A stretch of DNA of 45,377 nucleotides from Bacteroidales bacterium H5 (GTDB taxonomy: Bacteria > Bacteroidota > Bacteroidia > Bacteroidales > Muribaculaceae), in assembly GCA_001701225.1 (NCBI GenBank), contig DAAQ01000013.1, positions 1-45,377 of the forward strand. The letters are read 5' to 3'. How positions within the stretch are numbered: the first letter of the stretch is position 1; every line of letters starts with the position of its first letter. A program made the translations under genes and the position numbers. Below are positions 26,169-34,492 of the stretch, piece after piece. The notes under the pieces are model-generated. The model searched no databases. It had not been told where the DNA came from and saw nothing but the letters and a program-made list of their open reading frames with translations.

Positions 26169-27386
26169 TCATTCGGGAACTGCGAAGATGACGATGCGGT
26201 TCCAGTCGTTGGTCGAGTAGGGCTGTACGTCAGAGCCTGCGGCCTCGAGGATGAGACGGTCGGCAGAGATGCCGTAGTCACCGGTGAGGATGTCGGCGAC
26301 AGCCTGTGCGCGACGCTCGGAGAGCTTCATGTTGTAGGCCGATGTGCCGGTGTCCTTGTCGGCATAGCCGCGTACCACGATGCGGGCATCAGGATTGGCC
26401 TTCATGTATTCGGCGATGTTATAGACGTTGACCATCTCTTCAGACGATACGTATGCCGAGTTGAGCTTGAAGCGTACGGTGGGGAGAACCACTGAACTCT
26501 CTACGACAGTTTCCTGTGCGACAACCTCGGGGCAGGGAAGCTGTGCCTCGGCTGCGGCGAGGGCTGCAGCGGTGGTGGCGAGGGCGCCACGGAGCTCGTT
26601 GACCTGTGCGTTGGCCTGGTTGAGTGCCGAAACGTAGTCGCAGGGATTGTATCTCTCGAAATCAGAGCCTGTGAAATGGATGATGAGACCGGCTACAGCG
26701 GAGATGTCGATGTCGACGGGCTTGCCGAAGGCGAAATTGTTGAAATTGTCGCCATAGAGGGTGCCGCGGCCTTCAGCGAAGATGTCGACATATTTGCCGG
26801 TACGGAAGCGGAGCTGCAGACCTGCCGATACGGGGAAGAGCCACTGGTTTGACTTGAGCTTTCCGCTGCCCTCGTCGATATTGCCGAGTGCGGGCTTATA
26901 GTCCCATACGAATGTCGAGCCAAGGCCGACATAGGGGATGATGGAGAAGACACGGTTGGGATTGTAACCGCCGATGGAGTTGAACATATCCCACATGAAG
27001 TCTACGTTGAGGTTTGCGGTCTTGGCGTGGGCTGTGACGTGCTCGTTCCAGTGCATCGAGCCATAGTAGGCCGAGAAGCGGAATCCCAGATAGGGTGAGA
27101 TCCAGCGGCCGACGCCGAGGTTGTACATCGCGGTGATGCGGCGGTGGTCGGTGTAGGCGGTCTGGTTGTTCTCCATGAACGGCGAACGGATACCGGCGCC
27201 GAGCTGGATGTACCAGTTGTCACGCCACGAGCCGGGTGTGTAGATGTCCTTGCACTTCACCTGGTCTACGGTGAAGGCGGTCTCCTCGACAACAATCGCG
27301 TTGTCCTGGGCCTTGATGTCGTTGGCTGCCATGAGCGTCACGCCGCATGCTGCCATCAATAACAGTTGCTTTTTCATTTCTCTCAT
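26169..27386 (-). CDS. OmpA-family outer-membrane beta-barrel protein
   Basis: A 405-residue protein with a signal peptide ending near IKAQ. The first MREM residues may be extra: an ATG at 27377 gives MKKQLLLMAACG, an equally good start. Residues of about 50-245 contain many alternating aromatic strands (WYIQLGAGIRSPF, YLGFRFSAYYGSM, FAEGRGTLYGD), fitting an eight-stranded barrel. A short Ala-rich coiled coil follows, then a C-terminal OmpA peptidoglycan-binding domain with GYADKDTGTSAYNMKLSERR and the usual NDWNRIVIF end. It tethers the outer membrane to the wall. Upstream, TAAAATTG (27471-27478, minus) is a weak -7 box, and a 10-bp inverted repeat (27475-27484, 27517-27526) is nearby. Confidence 0.85.
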   Translation of the reverse strand: MREMKKQLLLMAACGVTLMAANDIKAQDNAIVVEETAFTVDQVKCKDIYTPGSWRDNWYIQLGAGIRSPFMENNQTAYTDHRRITAMYNLGVGRWISPYLGFRFSAYYGSMHWNEHVTAHAKTANLNVDFMWDMFNSIGGYNPNRVFSIIPYVGLGSTFVWDYKPALGNIDEGSGKLKSNQWLFPVSAGLQLRFRTGKYVDIFAEGRGTLYGDNFNNFAFGKPVDIDISAVAGLIIHFTGSDFERYNPCDYVSALNQANAQVNELRGALATTAAALAAAEAQLPCPEVVAQETVVESSVVLPTVRFKLNSAYVSSEEMVNVYNIAEYMKANPDARIVVRGYADKDTGTSAYNMKLSERRAQAVADILTGDYGISADRLILEAAGSDVQPYSTNDWNRIVIFAVPE

Positions 27387-27548
27387 AAGTTTGGATGAAA
27401 CATGGAAATGTTTGTAAACTCGGGTGAATGTTTGTTATGTCTGATTAACACCCTGCATCCGAACTTTGTTCAATTTTAACCCAATCTATCCCTCGCGGAC
27501 TCTTTTTTTAACGTTTTTGGGTTAAATCTGTTAACCTTGTGTGTCTTT

Positions 27549-28016
27549 TCATGGGGGAGTGACAAGCACGTGACGTGCCGAGTCGGTGTCCGTAATCTCA
27601 TACCAGACGGCCTGTTGGGTGCGGCCGCGCAGCCGCGTGCTGATGATGGAGAGTGGTTGTCCGTTGATGTTGACCGAGGCGGTGCAGAGGGAGTCTGTGC
27701 CCGGTGTGCCGAGCGTCGCGGCAATCACGGTGGCTCCGTCGAGGTCTGTGATGCTGATGCTGCCACGTGCATCGGTCGTGAACAGCACTCCGCCACGGTC
27801 GTAGCGCAGCGATGCCGAGGGCCCTGTGAATCGCCAGACGGCATCCTTGAGCTCACTGTCAAACGGAGCGGGGATATCGCCGAGGCCCGGGCGTTGTCCT
27901 GTCCCCTCCCCGTTGCCATGTCCGGGCAACGGCCCGCGGTCGCGCTGAGGTGTGTCGTGGCTGCACGAGCATAGGAGAAGGAGGCTGATAAGGATTGTGG
28001 GGAGGAGAGTCTTCAT
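27549..28016 (-). CDS. small lipoprotein
   Basis: A 155-residue protein with MKTLLPTILISLLLLCSCS: the LLCSC lipobox puts the lipidated Cys near residue 18. A disordered Gly/Pro-rich linker (DRGPLPGHGNGEGTG) leads to a beta-rich domain of about 100 residues. No family was recognised. It starts 2 nt after the stop of the endonuclease-I-like gene, so the two are surely one transcript, and probably both lie in the lpx operon. A partner role with that protein at the cell surface is possible but not shown. Confidence 0.7.
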   Translation of the reverse strand: MKTLLPTILISLLLLCSCSHDTPQRDRGPLPGHGNGEGTGQRPGLGDIPAPFDSELKDAVWRFTGPSASLRYDRGGVLFTTDARGSISITDLDGATVIAATLGTPGTDSLCTASVNINGQPLSIISTRLRGRTQQAVWYEITDTDSARHVLVTPP

Positions 28017-28018
28017 GG

Positions 28019-29014
28019 TCAGTCTGTAATTGTTATCATCACACGTCCCTGTGTCCCGGTCGAGGGGGAGCGGTATGTGATGTGATGCGCACCCTTGCCG
28101 AGCTCTGTCAGGGAGAGGCGTGTGGTGGCCTGTGGATGTCCGTCAATGCTCCACACGGCATCGGCAGGGATGTATGGTGATGTGAGGTATATCCAGCGGT
28201 CGGACGACAGCCTGTAGGTCGAGTGGAGCGGCACGGGCTCGCCGTCGGCGCCCCCGTATGGTGTGTCGGCCTTGTCGCCCCAGATATGTTCGGCAAGCGC
28301 CGGGAGATCCGTGAAGGGGTTGCGGTTGCCCTGCAGCCGTTCGGCGCGGTCGTTGGCCTCAATCTCGTCAGGGCCCGGAGGGAAGCTCCTGTGCCACTCG
28401 AGAAGCATCTCGGAGGCGTATGCGGTGAGGCCGGGATATGGCCTGGATGTGAGCATCATGTAAGCTCTGGGGGTAAGGACGCGCGAGTGGTAGACTGTGG
28501 CCATATAGAAATATATGCGGGCCAGTGCGCCGTGCCACTCGGCGGGAGGGGCATAGACCTCGGTCTCGATGCCGTAGAGGACTGACGTGCCGGCACTCCA
28601 CCATGCGTTTGCGAAGGTGGGATTCTCTACGGTACGGGCCGGTGGAAGGTCACGGCGATGGCGCGTCACGTCGGTACTCAACGGGAGATAGTTGATGAGG
28701 TCGCGCCCTATGGTGTCGCCATAGCTATGGTCCTCGCTCCACCAGGCCGACGGCACGGCCTGTCCGCTGACATATCCTGCGGGCAGCGAGGCACCGCTGA
28801 CGCTGATGTCGGAGCCTGTGAACGGGTCATGTATGCTGAAGTTCATCTCTGCCGCTGTCGCGAGCCGCAGGGGACGGCAGCGCATCCTGACGGTCTCGGC
28901 CAGCCCCTCGCCATGCTTGCCTGCGAAAAACGCAGCGGGCACCCCCGTCCCGGCCGGAGCCGTGACAGGGATGCCCGCGAGGGTGAGCAGCATGATGGCG
29001 GCAAGCCGTCTCAT
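28019..29014 (-). CDS. degenerate endonuclease-I-like secreted protein
   Basis: A 331-residue protein with a signal peptide (IMLLTLAGIPVTAPA). It is clearly related to the active-looking nuclease at 7911-9581: both share ARIYFYMATVYH/ARTYFYMVTCYQ, a LLEWHR/LLKWHR helix and the GNRNPFTDLPALAEHIWGDK block. But NREHSLPKSWW is replaced by VSGQAVPSAWW (82-92), so the catalytic His is gone, and the Asn-bearing loop ANQAKSN reads DVTRHRRD. It is unlikely to cut nucleic acid by the usual mechanism and may bind it, or serve another surface role. The nuclease's long C-terminal part is also missing, replaced by about 70 beta-rich residues. It lies 16 nt after lpxA and 2 nt before a lipoprotein gene. Confidence 0.75.
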   Translation of the reverse strand: MRRLAAIMLLTLAGIPVTAPAGTGVPAAFFAGKHGEGLAETVRMRCRPLRLATAAEMNFSIHDPFTGSDISVSGASLPAGYVSGQAVPSAWWSEDHSYGDTIGRDLINYLPLSTDVTRHRRDLPPARTVENPTFANAWWSAGTSVLYGIETEVYAPPAEWHGALARIYFYMATVYHSRVLTPRAYMMLTSRPYPGLTAYASEMLLEWHRSFPPGPDEIEANDRAERLQGNRNPFTDLPALAEHIWGDKADTPYGGADGEPVPLHSTYRLSSDRWIYLTSPYIPADAVWSIDGHPQATTRLSLTELGKGAHHITYRSPSTGTQGRVMITITD

Positions 29015-29030
29015 GGCCGCGCGTATTGGC

Positions 29031-29816
29031 TTAGACGTAGCCGCGGATGATGCCGCGGCCCGAGTTACGGACGAAGAGTATTATCTCGTCGCGCTCTTTC
29101 GAGGCCGGGAGCTCAGCCTCGATGCGGCTGATGGCGTCGGAGTTGTTGAGGCCGGAGAGATAGAGGTAGCGGTATATTTCCTGGATGTCGCGTATGGTCT
29201 CGTTGGAGTATCCGCGGCGACGCAGGCCGATGGAGTTGACGCCGGCATACGCGATAGGCTCGCGCGCGGCCTTGACAAACGGGGGGATGTCCTTGTTGAC
29301 GAGGGCACCGCCCTGCAGCATGACATGCGAGCCGATGTGGCAGAACTGGTGGATGAGGGCACCGCCGCCGAGGACGGCGAAATCGTCGACCACAACCTCG
29401 CCGGCCATCTGGACGGCGTTGCTCATGATGACGTTGTTACCCACGACGCAGTCGTGGGCCACATGGCAGTATGCCATGATGAGGCAGTTTGAGCCCACGA
29501 CAGTCTTGCCTTTCGAGGCCGTGCCGCGGTGTATGGTGACACACTCGCGTATGACGGTGCCGTCGCCGATTATGGCCACGGTCTGCTCGCCCTTGAACTT
29601 GAGGTCCTGGGGCGGACCCGAGATGACGGCTCCGGGATAGATGGTGACATTCTTGCCTATGCGGGCTCCCTCCATGATGGTGACATTGGAGCCTATGCGT
29701 GTTCCCTCGCCTATCTCGACGTCACGGTCGATGGTGACGAACGGGTCGATGACGACGCTGGGATGTATCTTGGCGTCCGGGTGGACGTATGCTAAAGGCT
29801 GTTTCATCGCGCTCAT
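29031..29816 (-). CDS. lpxA: UDP-N-acetylglucosamine acyltransferase
   Basis: A 261-residue cytoplasmic enzyme doing the first step of lipid A synthesis, transfer of a hydroxyacyl chain from acyl carrier protein to UDP-GlcNAc. The N-terminal two thirds is a left-handed beta-helix of hexapeptide repeats (IHPSVVIDPFVTIDRDVEIGEG form). HVAHDCVVGNNV carries the catalytic His, and the C-terminal helices include RRRGYSNETIRDIQEIYR. The ATG overlaps the TGA of lpxC/fabZ by 4 nt. An ATG three codons later (MKQPLAY) is an alternative start. Confidence 0.95.
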   Translation of the reverse strand: MSAMKQPLAYVHPDAKIHPSVVIDPFVTIDRDVEIGEGTRIGSNVTIMEGARIGKNVTIYPGAVISGPPQDLKFKGEQTVAIIGDGTVIRECVTIHRGTASKGKTVVGSNCLIMAYCHVAHDCVVGNNVIMSNAVQMAGEVVVDDFAVLGGGALIHQFCHIGSHVMLQGGALVNKDIPPFVKAAREPIAYAGVNSIGLRRRGYSNETIRDIQEIYRYLYLSGLNNSDAISRIEAELPASKERDEIILFVRNSGRGIIRGYV

Positions 29817-31198
29817 TGCTTGTTTTTGATTATCTGTGCCATGAACTCACACTCGGTGACAATCTTGTCGCCCACGAAGGCATATCCCTTCATCACGGCG
29901 CAGCCGCGGCGCAACTCGGTCATGAACGACACGTGGAAGAGCAGGGTGTCGCCGGGGACAACCTTCTGGCGGAACTTAACGTTGTCAATCTTCATGAAAT
30001 ATGTCGAGTAGAGCTCGGGATTCTCGACGGTGCTGAGTACCAGCAGACCGCCGGTCTGTGCCATTGCCTCGATCTGGAGGACGCCGGGCATGACGGGCTC
30101 CTGGGGGAAATGTCCCTGGAAGAATGGCTCGTCGTTGGTGATGTTCTTGACGCCGACGATATAGTTGTTGCCCTTCTCGATAATCTTGTCGACCATGAGG
30201 AAGGGATAACGGTGGGGGAGCAGCTCGCGGATGCGGTTGTTGTCCATGAGGGGCTCGCGGTTGGGATTGTAGACGGGTGCCTGGACATCCTGACGCTTGA
30301 TTTCCTTGCGTATCTTCTTAGACAGCATGGTGTTGATGGAGTGTCCCGGACGTGTGGCGATGACGCGGCCCTTGAGGGGACGGCCGATAAGGGCGAGGTC
30401 ACCGATGAGGTCGAGCAGCTTGTGGCGTGCGGGCTCGTTCTCGGAGGTCAGGGGGATGTTGTTGATATATCCGAACTCAGATACCTCCTTGTGCTCTACA
30501 CCCATCAGGTCGGCCAGACGGTCGAGGTCGGCCTGTGCCATGGGGGTGTCGTAGATGACGATGGCGTTGTCGAGGTCGCCCCCCTTGATGAGGTTGTTCT
30601 GCACCAGGGGCTCAATCTCGCGCACGAATACAAATGTGCGGCTGGGGGCAATCTGTCCGGCATACTCCTCGATATGCTCGAGGGTGGCGAACTGGTTGTT
30701 GAGGACTTTGGAGTTGAAGTCAATCTTGACATCGACGCTGAAATCGTCGTCGGGGAGTACGATTATCGACGAGCCTGTCTCGGGATCTGAGACCTCGATG
30801 CGCTGACGTATGTAATAGTAGTCCTTGTCGGCTTTCTGCTCGGCCAGACCTACGGCGGCAATCTGCTCTACGTAGGGACGGGCGCTTCCGTCGAGTATAG
30901 GCATCTCGGGGGCGTCAACCTCGATGAGGCAGTTGTCTATGCCCGATGCATAGAGTGCCGACATGGCGTGCTCGATTGTCGACACGCGAGCGTCGCCCTT
31001 GGCGATGACGGTGCCTCGGTTGGTGGCCACGACATTCTCGGCCAGCGCGTCGATGACAGGCTGACCCTCGAGGTCGACACGCTTGAACTTATATCCGTGT
31101 CCGGCGGGAGCTGGCAGGAAACGGGCTGTGATCTGGAGGCCGGTGTGGAGCCCCTTGCCCGTGAGCGTGAACTCGCCGTTGAGAGTAATCTGATTCAT
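29813..31198 (-). CDS. lpxC/fabZ: bifunctional LpxC deacetylase / FabZ dehydratase
   Basis: A 461-residue fusion. Residues 1 to about 300 are LpxC, the zinc deacetylase that commits to lipid A: VSTIEHAMSALYA gives a zinc-ligand His, and RHKLLDLIGDLALIG gives the second His and the Asp. From about 310, LLPHRYPFLMVDKI begins a FabZ (3-hydroxyacyl-ACP dehydratase) domain with the active His in GHFPQEPVMPG and the Glu in LQIEAMAQTGG. The fusion is typical of Bacteroidetes and joins control of lipid A with fatty-acid elongation, since both act on hydroxymyristoyl-type substrates. It lies 15 nt after lpxD and overlaps lpxA. Confidence 0.96.
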   Translation of the reverse strand: MNQITLNGEFTLTGKGLHTGLQITARFLPAPAGHGYKFKRVDLEGQPVIDALAENVVATNRGTVIAKGDARVSTIEHAMSALYASGIDNCLIEVDAPEMPILDGSARPYVEQIAAVGLAEQKADKDYYYIRQRIEVSDPETGSSIIVLPDDDFSVDVKIDFNSKVLNNQFATLEHIEEYAGQIAPSRTFVFVREIEPLVQNNLIKGGDLDNAIVIYDTPMAQADLDRLADLMGVEHKEVSEFGYINNIPLTSENEPARHKLLDLIGDLALIGRPLKGRVIATRPGHSINTMLSKKIRKEIKRQDVQAPVYNPNREPLMDNNRIRELLPHRYPFLMVDKIIEKGNNYIVGVKNITNDEPFFQGHFPQEPVMPGVLQIEAMAQTGGLLVLSTVENPELYSTYFMKIDNVKFRQKVVPGDTLLFHVSFMTELRRGCAVMKGYAFVGDKIVTECEFMAQIIKNKQ

Positions 31199-31213
31199 AT
31201 ATAATTGGGTAGC

Positions 31214-32239
31214 TTATTTTTGCTTTAGTTCTTTCTCGAGAGCCTTGACCTGCTCGAATAGCTTGGGCAGACGCTTGGTGTAGACCAGCGAGCGGGCATA
31301 CTCGCCCATCTCGACGGCGGGAGCGCCCATGATGCGGGCTCCAGGCTCGGTAGAACGGCTCACGCCGCTCTGCGCGCCTATGTGAGTGCCGTCTCCAACG
31401 CTGATGTGGCCCACGAAGCCGACCTGACCACCCACCATGCATCCGGCACCAATCTTGGCCGAGCCTGCAACGCCGACCTGGGCGGCCATGACGGTATTGT
31501 CGCCGACCGTGCAGTTGTGGGCTATCTGGATGAGGTTGTCGAGCTTGACACCGTTGCCGATGCGGGTCGAACCCATCATGGCACGGTCTATAGTGGTGTT
31601 GGCGCCTATCTCGACATCGTCGGCTATGACCACGTTGCCGGTCTGGGGAATCTTCTCATAGTGGCCGTCGACGGGGGCGAATCCGAATCCGTCGCTTCCG
31701 ATGACTGCGCCCGAGTGGATGATGCACCTCGCACCTATCTCGCATCCGGCATATACCTTGACACCGGCATAGAGGATTGTTCCCTCGCCTATCTTGCAGC
31801 GGTCGCCGACGTATGTCTGGGGATATATCTTGGCCCCGGCGCCGATGACGGCACCCTCGCCGATATATGCGAACGCCCCCACATAGGCGTCATCAGGAAT
31901 CTCGACCCCGGGGGCTATGAACGAGGGTTGCTCGATGCCCTTCTTCTCGACAGCGGTCATCTTGGTCACCATGTCGAGCAGGTGCGCGATGGTTGCGTAG
32001 GGGTCATCCACGCGTATCATGGTGGCTGTGACGGGATGCTCGGGCACAAAGTCGCGACGCACGAGTACGACGGACGACTGTGTGTCGTAGATGTGGTGGG
32101 TATATTTCGGATTTGCCAGGAATGACAGGGCGCCGGGGTGCCCCTCCTCAATCTTGGCAAAAGTGCCGACGGTGACGTCGGGATTTCCCTCGACATCGCC
32201 GCCTATCATTGCAGCAAGCTGTGATGCAGTGAGTTCCAT
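31214..32239 (-). CDS. lpxD: UDP-3-O-acylglucosamine N-acyltransferase
   Basis: A 341-residue acyltransferase for the third lipid A step. The N-terminal 100 residues are the uridine-binding domain (FLANPKYTHHIYDTQSSVVLV). The middle is a hexapeptide-repeat beta-helix, and IQIAHNCTVGDN has the catalytic His. The C-terminal helix (FEQVKALEKELKQK) is family-like. It is first in the lpx operon, with a -7 element TAATTTTG 70 nt upstream. Confidence 0.95.
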   Translation of the reverse strand: MELTASQLAAMIGGDVEGNPDVTVGTFAKIEEGHPGALSFLANPKYTHHIYDTQSSVVLVRRDFVPEHPVTATMIRVDDPYATIAHLLDMVTKMTAVEKKGIEQPSFIAPGVEIPDDAYVGAFAYIGEGAVIGAGAKIYPQTYVGDRCKIGEGTILYAGVKVYAGCEIGARCIIHSGAVIGSDGFGFAPVDGHYEKIPQTGNVVIADDVEIGANTTIDRAMMGSTRIGNGVKLDNLIQIAHNCTVGDNTVMAAQVGVAGSAKIGAGCMVGGQVGFVGHISVGDGTHIGAQSGVSRSTEPGARIMGAPAVEMGEYARSLVYTKRLPKLFEQVKALEKELKQK

Positions 32240-32309
32240 TCTTGCTTGTGTTGGCAGGTTGAAGGTTTAGACTGCGGGGTGATGCGGACACACCACCCCA
32301 ATTTCACCG

Positions 32310-32317
32310 CAAAATTA
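32310..32317 (-). promoter_or_regulatory. -7 element of the lpx operon promoter
   Basis: TAATTTTG on the minus strand, full match to TAnnTTTG, with transcription starting near 32303 and a leader of about 64 nt before lpxD. No well-placed TTG box is seen. Confidence 0.55.
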
Positions 32318-32386
32318 AGCAAATTTCCGCTAACCGCCTACTAAATCCCCAAAAATCGCAGCGGAGAAATCTATTATTACATCTTG

Positions 32387-33031
32387 TCAATCCCCTCTGA
32401 GCATATAGCTGAGGATTGTGATGACGACCATCACGATGATATATAAAGCTATCCCGGCTAATTCTTTCAATTTGTCGAGAATGCGTTCTAAGGTGACTGT
32501 GAGCCGGTTGAGTGACGCGATGACCCGGGCGTTGTCCGGGGCGCCGAGGCATCTCACCGCCGGGGTTTTGGCAAGTTTCTTGAGTCGGCGGCTCCATTTG
32601 ATAGCGTCTGTCGGCCTCGGCGCGATGAAATAGTTCTCGCTGTGTGAGAGGAGCTCTCCGTCTATCTGTCCAAGAATCTCCTTATGGATAGATTTTTCGA
32701 GTGCTGCCGCCTTTCGCAGTCCGGGGGGAAGTACGCTCCAGTTTTCGTGCTCGTCCTTTGGAAGGGGCAAGTCGGAGCAGTCGCGGACAATCCTGATACG
32801 GGGACTGCTGTATCTCGAGACTGCATAGACGATTTGGTCTGCCATGACAATGGGTTGGAGGGTGGTTGTAAAGTTATCGGCAGCCAAGATAATCAGCTCT
32901 CCCAACGCTCTCGTCACTGGGTGTTTCCCGTAGCTTCTGTCTTCTCGAATCGCCCTTAGTACTTCGGGATAGTCGCGGAATAACAGCTCCTGAAAGTAGG
33001 GCATGTCTTCTCTTGAACAACTGCAAAACAT
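32387..33031 (-). CDS. tail-anchored membrane protein of unknown function
   Basis: A 214-residue protein if it starts at MFCSCSREDMPYF (33031); an ATG at 33004 would give 205. A longer frame reaches back into the ATPase gene but its added residues look random. The first 120 or so residues look helical and globular (YPEVLRAIREDRSYGKHPVTRALGEL). A basic stretch (KWSRRLKKLAK) precedes helices, and the end holds a single membrane segment (IALYIIVMVVITILSYML) with four residues after it. The body therefore probably faces the cytoplasm. No family was recognised. It begins 56 nt after the stop of the AAA ATPase, on the same strand, so the two are probably one cassette. Confidence 0.65.
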   Translation of the reverse strand: MFCSCSREDMPYFQELLFRDYPEVLRAIREDRSYGKHPVTRALGELIILAADNFTTTLQPIVMADQIVYAVSRYSSPRIRIVRDCSDLPLPKDEHENWSVLPPGLRKAAALEKSIHKEILGQIDGELLSHSENYFIAPRPTDAIKWSRRLKKLAKTPAVRCLGAPDNARVIASLNRLTVTLERILDKLKELAGIALYIIVMVVITILSYMLRGD

Positions 33032-33087
33032 ATGTGTGGTTTTGTGTGTGTGGAAAAAGGTTCGTATGAAGCGGAGTCGGTGACGGT

Positions 33088-34266
33088 CTAATAGTTCATG
33101 CCGAATGCCCAGATGGGGACAAATTCTCCATGCCCGTATTCGATGTCGTCGCGCACGACGATGCATTTATCGGCTTTGGCGAGCTGCCGTTTCCCTTTTC
33201 CGTGGCCTCCGACCTCGAATGTATAAGGCCCTATCTGGAAATCGGATATGCGTGATGAGGTCACATCATTGCGGACGCGCATCTGGTTGTAGAAAAATGT
33301 CTCGCGCAGATTGCCGATGTCTGGTGTCCCTCCGGCAAGGACGCTCATAAGCGATGGGTTGTCGATAAAGACTTTCTCGAGTTTGCCAAGTCCGTGGAGT
33401 CCGCCTGTGTCATCGCGTATCTGTCCTATCATGCCGGATTTCTCGAGAAAGTAGAGATAGTTGGGTATGACGTTCTTGCTCACCTTGAGTTCGACGCTGA
33501 GATTGAGCATATTGGGCTTGAATGGCGCGAGTTTGCTGATAATGGCCAGAAGGCGTTTGAGCTTGCGTGATGTAGCCGGGGTCATGTCGGCATATTGCGG
33601 TATGTCTACCTCAAGTGTCTGAGATACCACCTGCTGTATCCTCACGTCAAAACGGGGCTGTGAGGAGAAGGGGTAATAGCCTTTTCCGAGATATTCTCGG
33701 AAAAGGGGTATGGGCCGGATATCTTCGGGTAGTGTGACCTGATTGCCGACAATCTCTGCAAGTGAGGCGGCAGGGAGGTGGATTGACTTGAACAATCCGA
33801 GATATTCCCTGAATGACAGGCCCTGCATCTCGAACATAAGGGCGCGTCTGCTCAGGTCGGCAGCCCCACGGCTGATATCGAGTATGGAAGAGCCGGTGAA
33901 TATGACCTGCAGGTCGGAGTGAATGTCGTATATCTGTTTGAGCTCGCGTGACCATCCGGCATATTTATGTATCTCGTCAATGACGAGATGACGCCCCCCT
34001 TCCATCACGAATCTGTCGGCAAGTTCGGTGAGGGTATGGGCGGCCAGATATGTATGGTCGGCAGAGACGTAGAGATATTTGTCCATCTCCTGTCCTTGCG
34101 AGAGTATGTGTTGCTTGACGAGTGTGGATTTACCCACTCCCCTCGGCCCGAGAATGCCTATCATGCGGTCTTCCCACGGTATCTCGTTCATGAGATAGCG
34201 GTTGAACTCTGTCGGTGTTGCCTGGAGTTCCTCGCGCATATAATTGTATAGAGAGATGTCTATCAT
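33088..34266 (-). CDS. AAA-family ATPase (DUF4143-type architecture)
   Basis: A 392-residue protein. GPRGVGKST (40-48) is Walker A, HLVIDEIH (93-100) Walker B, and VIFTGSS (121-127) a sensor strand. A winged-helix-like part follows (NLSVELKVSKNVIPNYLYFLEKSGMI as the likely helix-turn-helix), and a C-terminal DUF4143-like domain ends in QIGPYTFEVGGHGKGKRQLA, a nuclease-fold-like E-x-x-x-K pattern. Members are common in Bacteroidales and archaea; function is unknown. The start at 34266 is preferred over 34305 because the -7 element (34280-34287) lies between them. Three palindromic repeats stand just upstream, suggesting tight or self regulation. A tail-anchored protein follows. Confidence 0.8.
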   Translation of the reverse strand: MIDISLYNYMREELQATPTEFNRYLMNEIPWEDRMIGILGPRGVGKSTLVKQHILSQGQEMDKYLYVSADHTYLAAHTLTELADRFVMEGGRHLVIDEIHKYAGWSRELKQIYDIHSDLQVIFTGSSILDISRGAADLSRRALMFEMQGLSFREYLGLFKSIHLPAASLAEIVGNQVTLPEDIRPIPLFREYLGKGYYPFSSQPRFDVRIQQVVSQTLEVDIPQYADMTPATSRKLKRLLAIISKLAPFKPNMLNLSVELKVSKNVIPNYLYFLEKSGMIGQIRDDTGGLHGLGKLEKVFIDNPSLMSVLAGGTPDIGNLRETFFYNQMRVRNDVTSSRISDFQIGPYTFEVGGHGKGKRQLAKADKCIVVRDDIEYGHGEFVPIWAFGMNY

Positions 34267-34279
34267 AGCAAGTTTTTTG

Positions 34280-34306
34280 CAAAGATAGCGATTTTTCCCT
34301 TTCAAA
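34280..34306 (-). promoter_or_regulatory. promoter of the AAA ATPase cassette
   Basis: TATCTTTG (34280-34287, minus) fits the -7 consensus. A TTTG box at 34303-34306 lies 15 nt away, inside the first palindrome. Transcription would start near 34273, only a few bases before the ATG at 34266. Confidence 0.6.
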
Positions 34307-34378
34307 AGGGAAAAATTTGAGGAAAAAGCACTTTTGAAAGGGAAAATTTTGTGGATTTTTCCCTTTTGAAAGGGAAAA
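34292..34378. promoter_or_regulatory. three operator-like palindromes upstream of the AAA ATPase
   Basis: Site 1 (34292-34315) has arms TTTTTCCC and GGGAAAAA around an 8-nt centre. Site 3 (34356-34378) is its reverse complement over 23 nt. Site 2 (34331-34346) keeps CTTTTGAAAGGGAAAA but lacks the left arm. Site 1 overlaps the promoter. Spacing from site to site is about 25-39 nt. This looks like a set of binding sites for a dimeric DNA-binding protein. Confidence 0.6.
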
Positions 34379-34394
34379 CTGGTGCTTGGGCGGG

Positions 34395-34434
34395 TGCTTG
34401 GGCGGGAGCGTTGCTCCCTGAACGGGACTGAGGG
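34395..34434. repeat. GC-rich palindromic element, diverged copy
   Basis: GGGAGCGTTGCTCCCTGAACGGG has compensating changes in both stem arms relative to the core at 7871 and 16861, so the hairpin is kept while its sequence differs. Given in parts: GGGAGC, GTT, GCTCCC, TGAACGGG. Confidence 0.5.
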
Positions 34435-34441
34435 ATGATAT

Positions 34442-34472
34442 AAAAAACGCCGCCGGGAAGACCGGCGGCGTT
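34442..34472 (-). terminator. intrinsic terminator of the glycogen operon
   Basis: An 11-bp perfect stem (AACGCCGCCGG and CCGGCGGCGTT on the minus strand) with a 5-nt loop and six T residues. It ends the transcript of the phosphorylase gene 21 nt downstream of its stop. Confidence 0.9.
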
Positions 34473-34492
34473 GTGTATTGGTGCGTGGTTTA

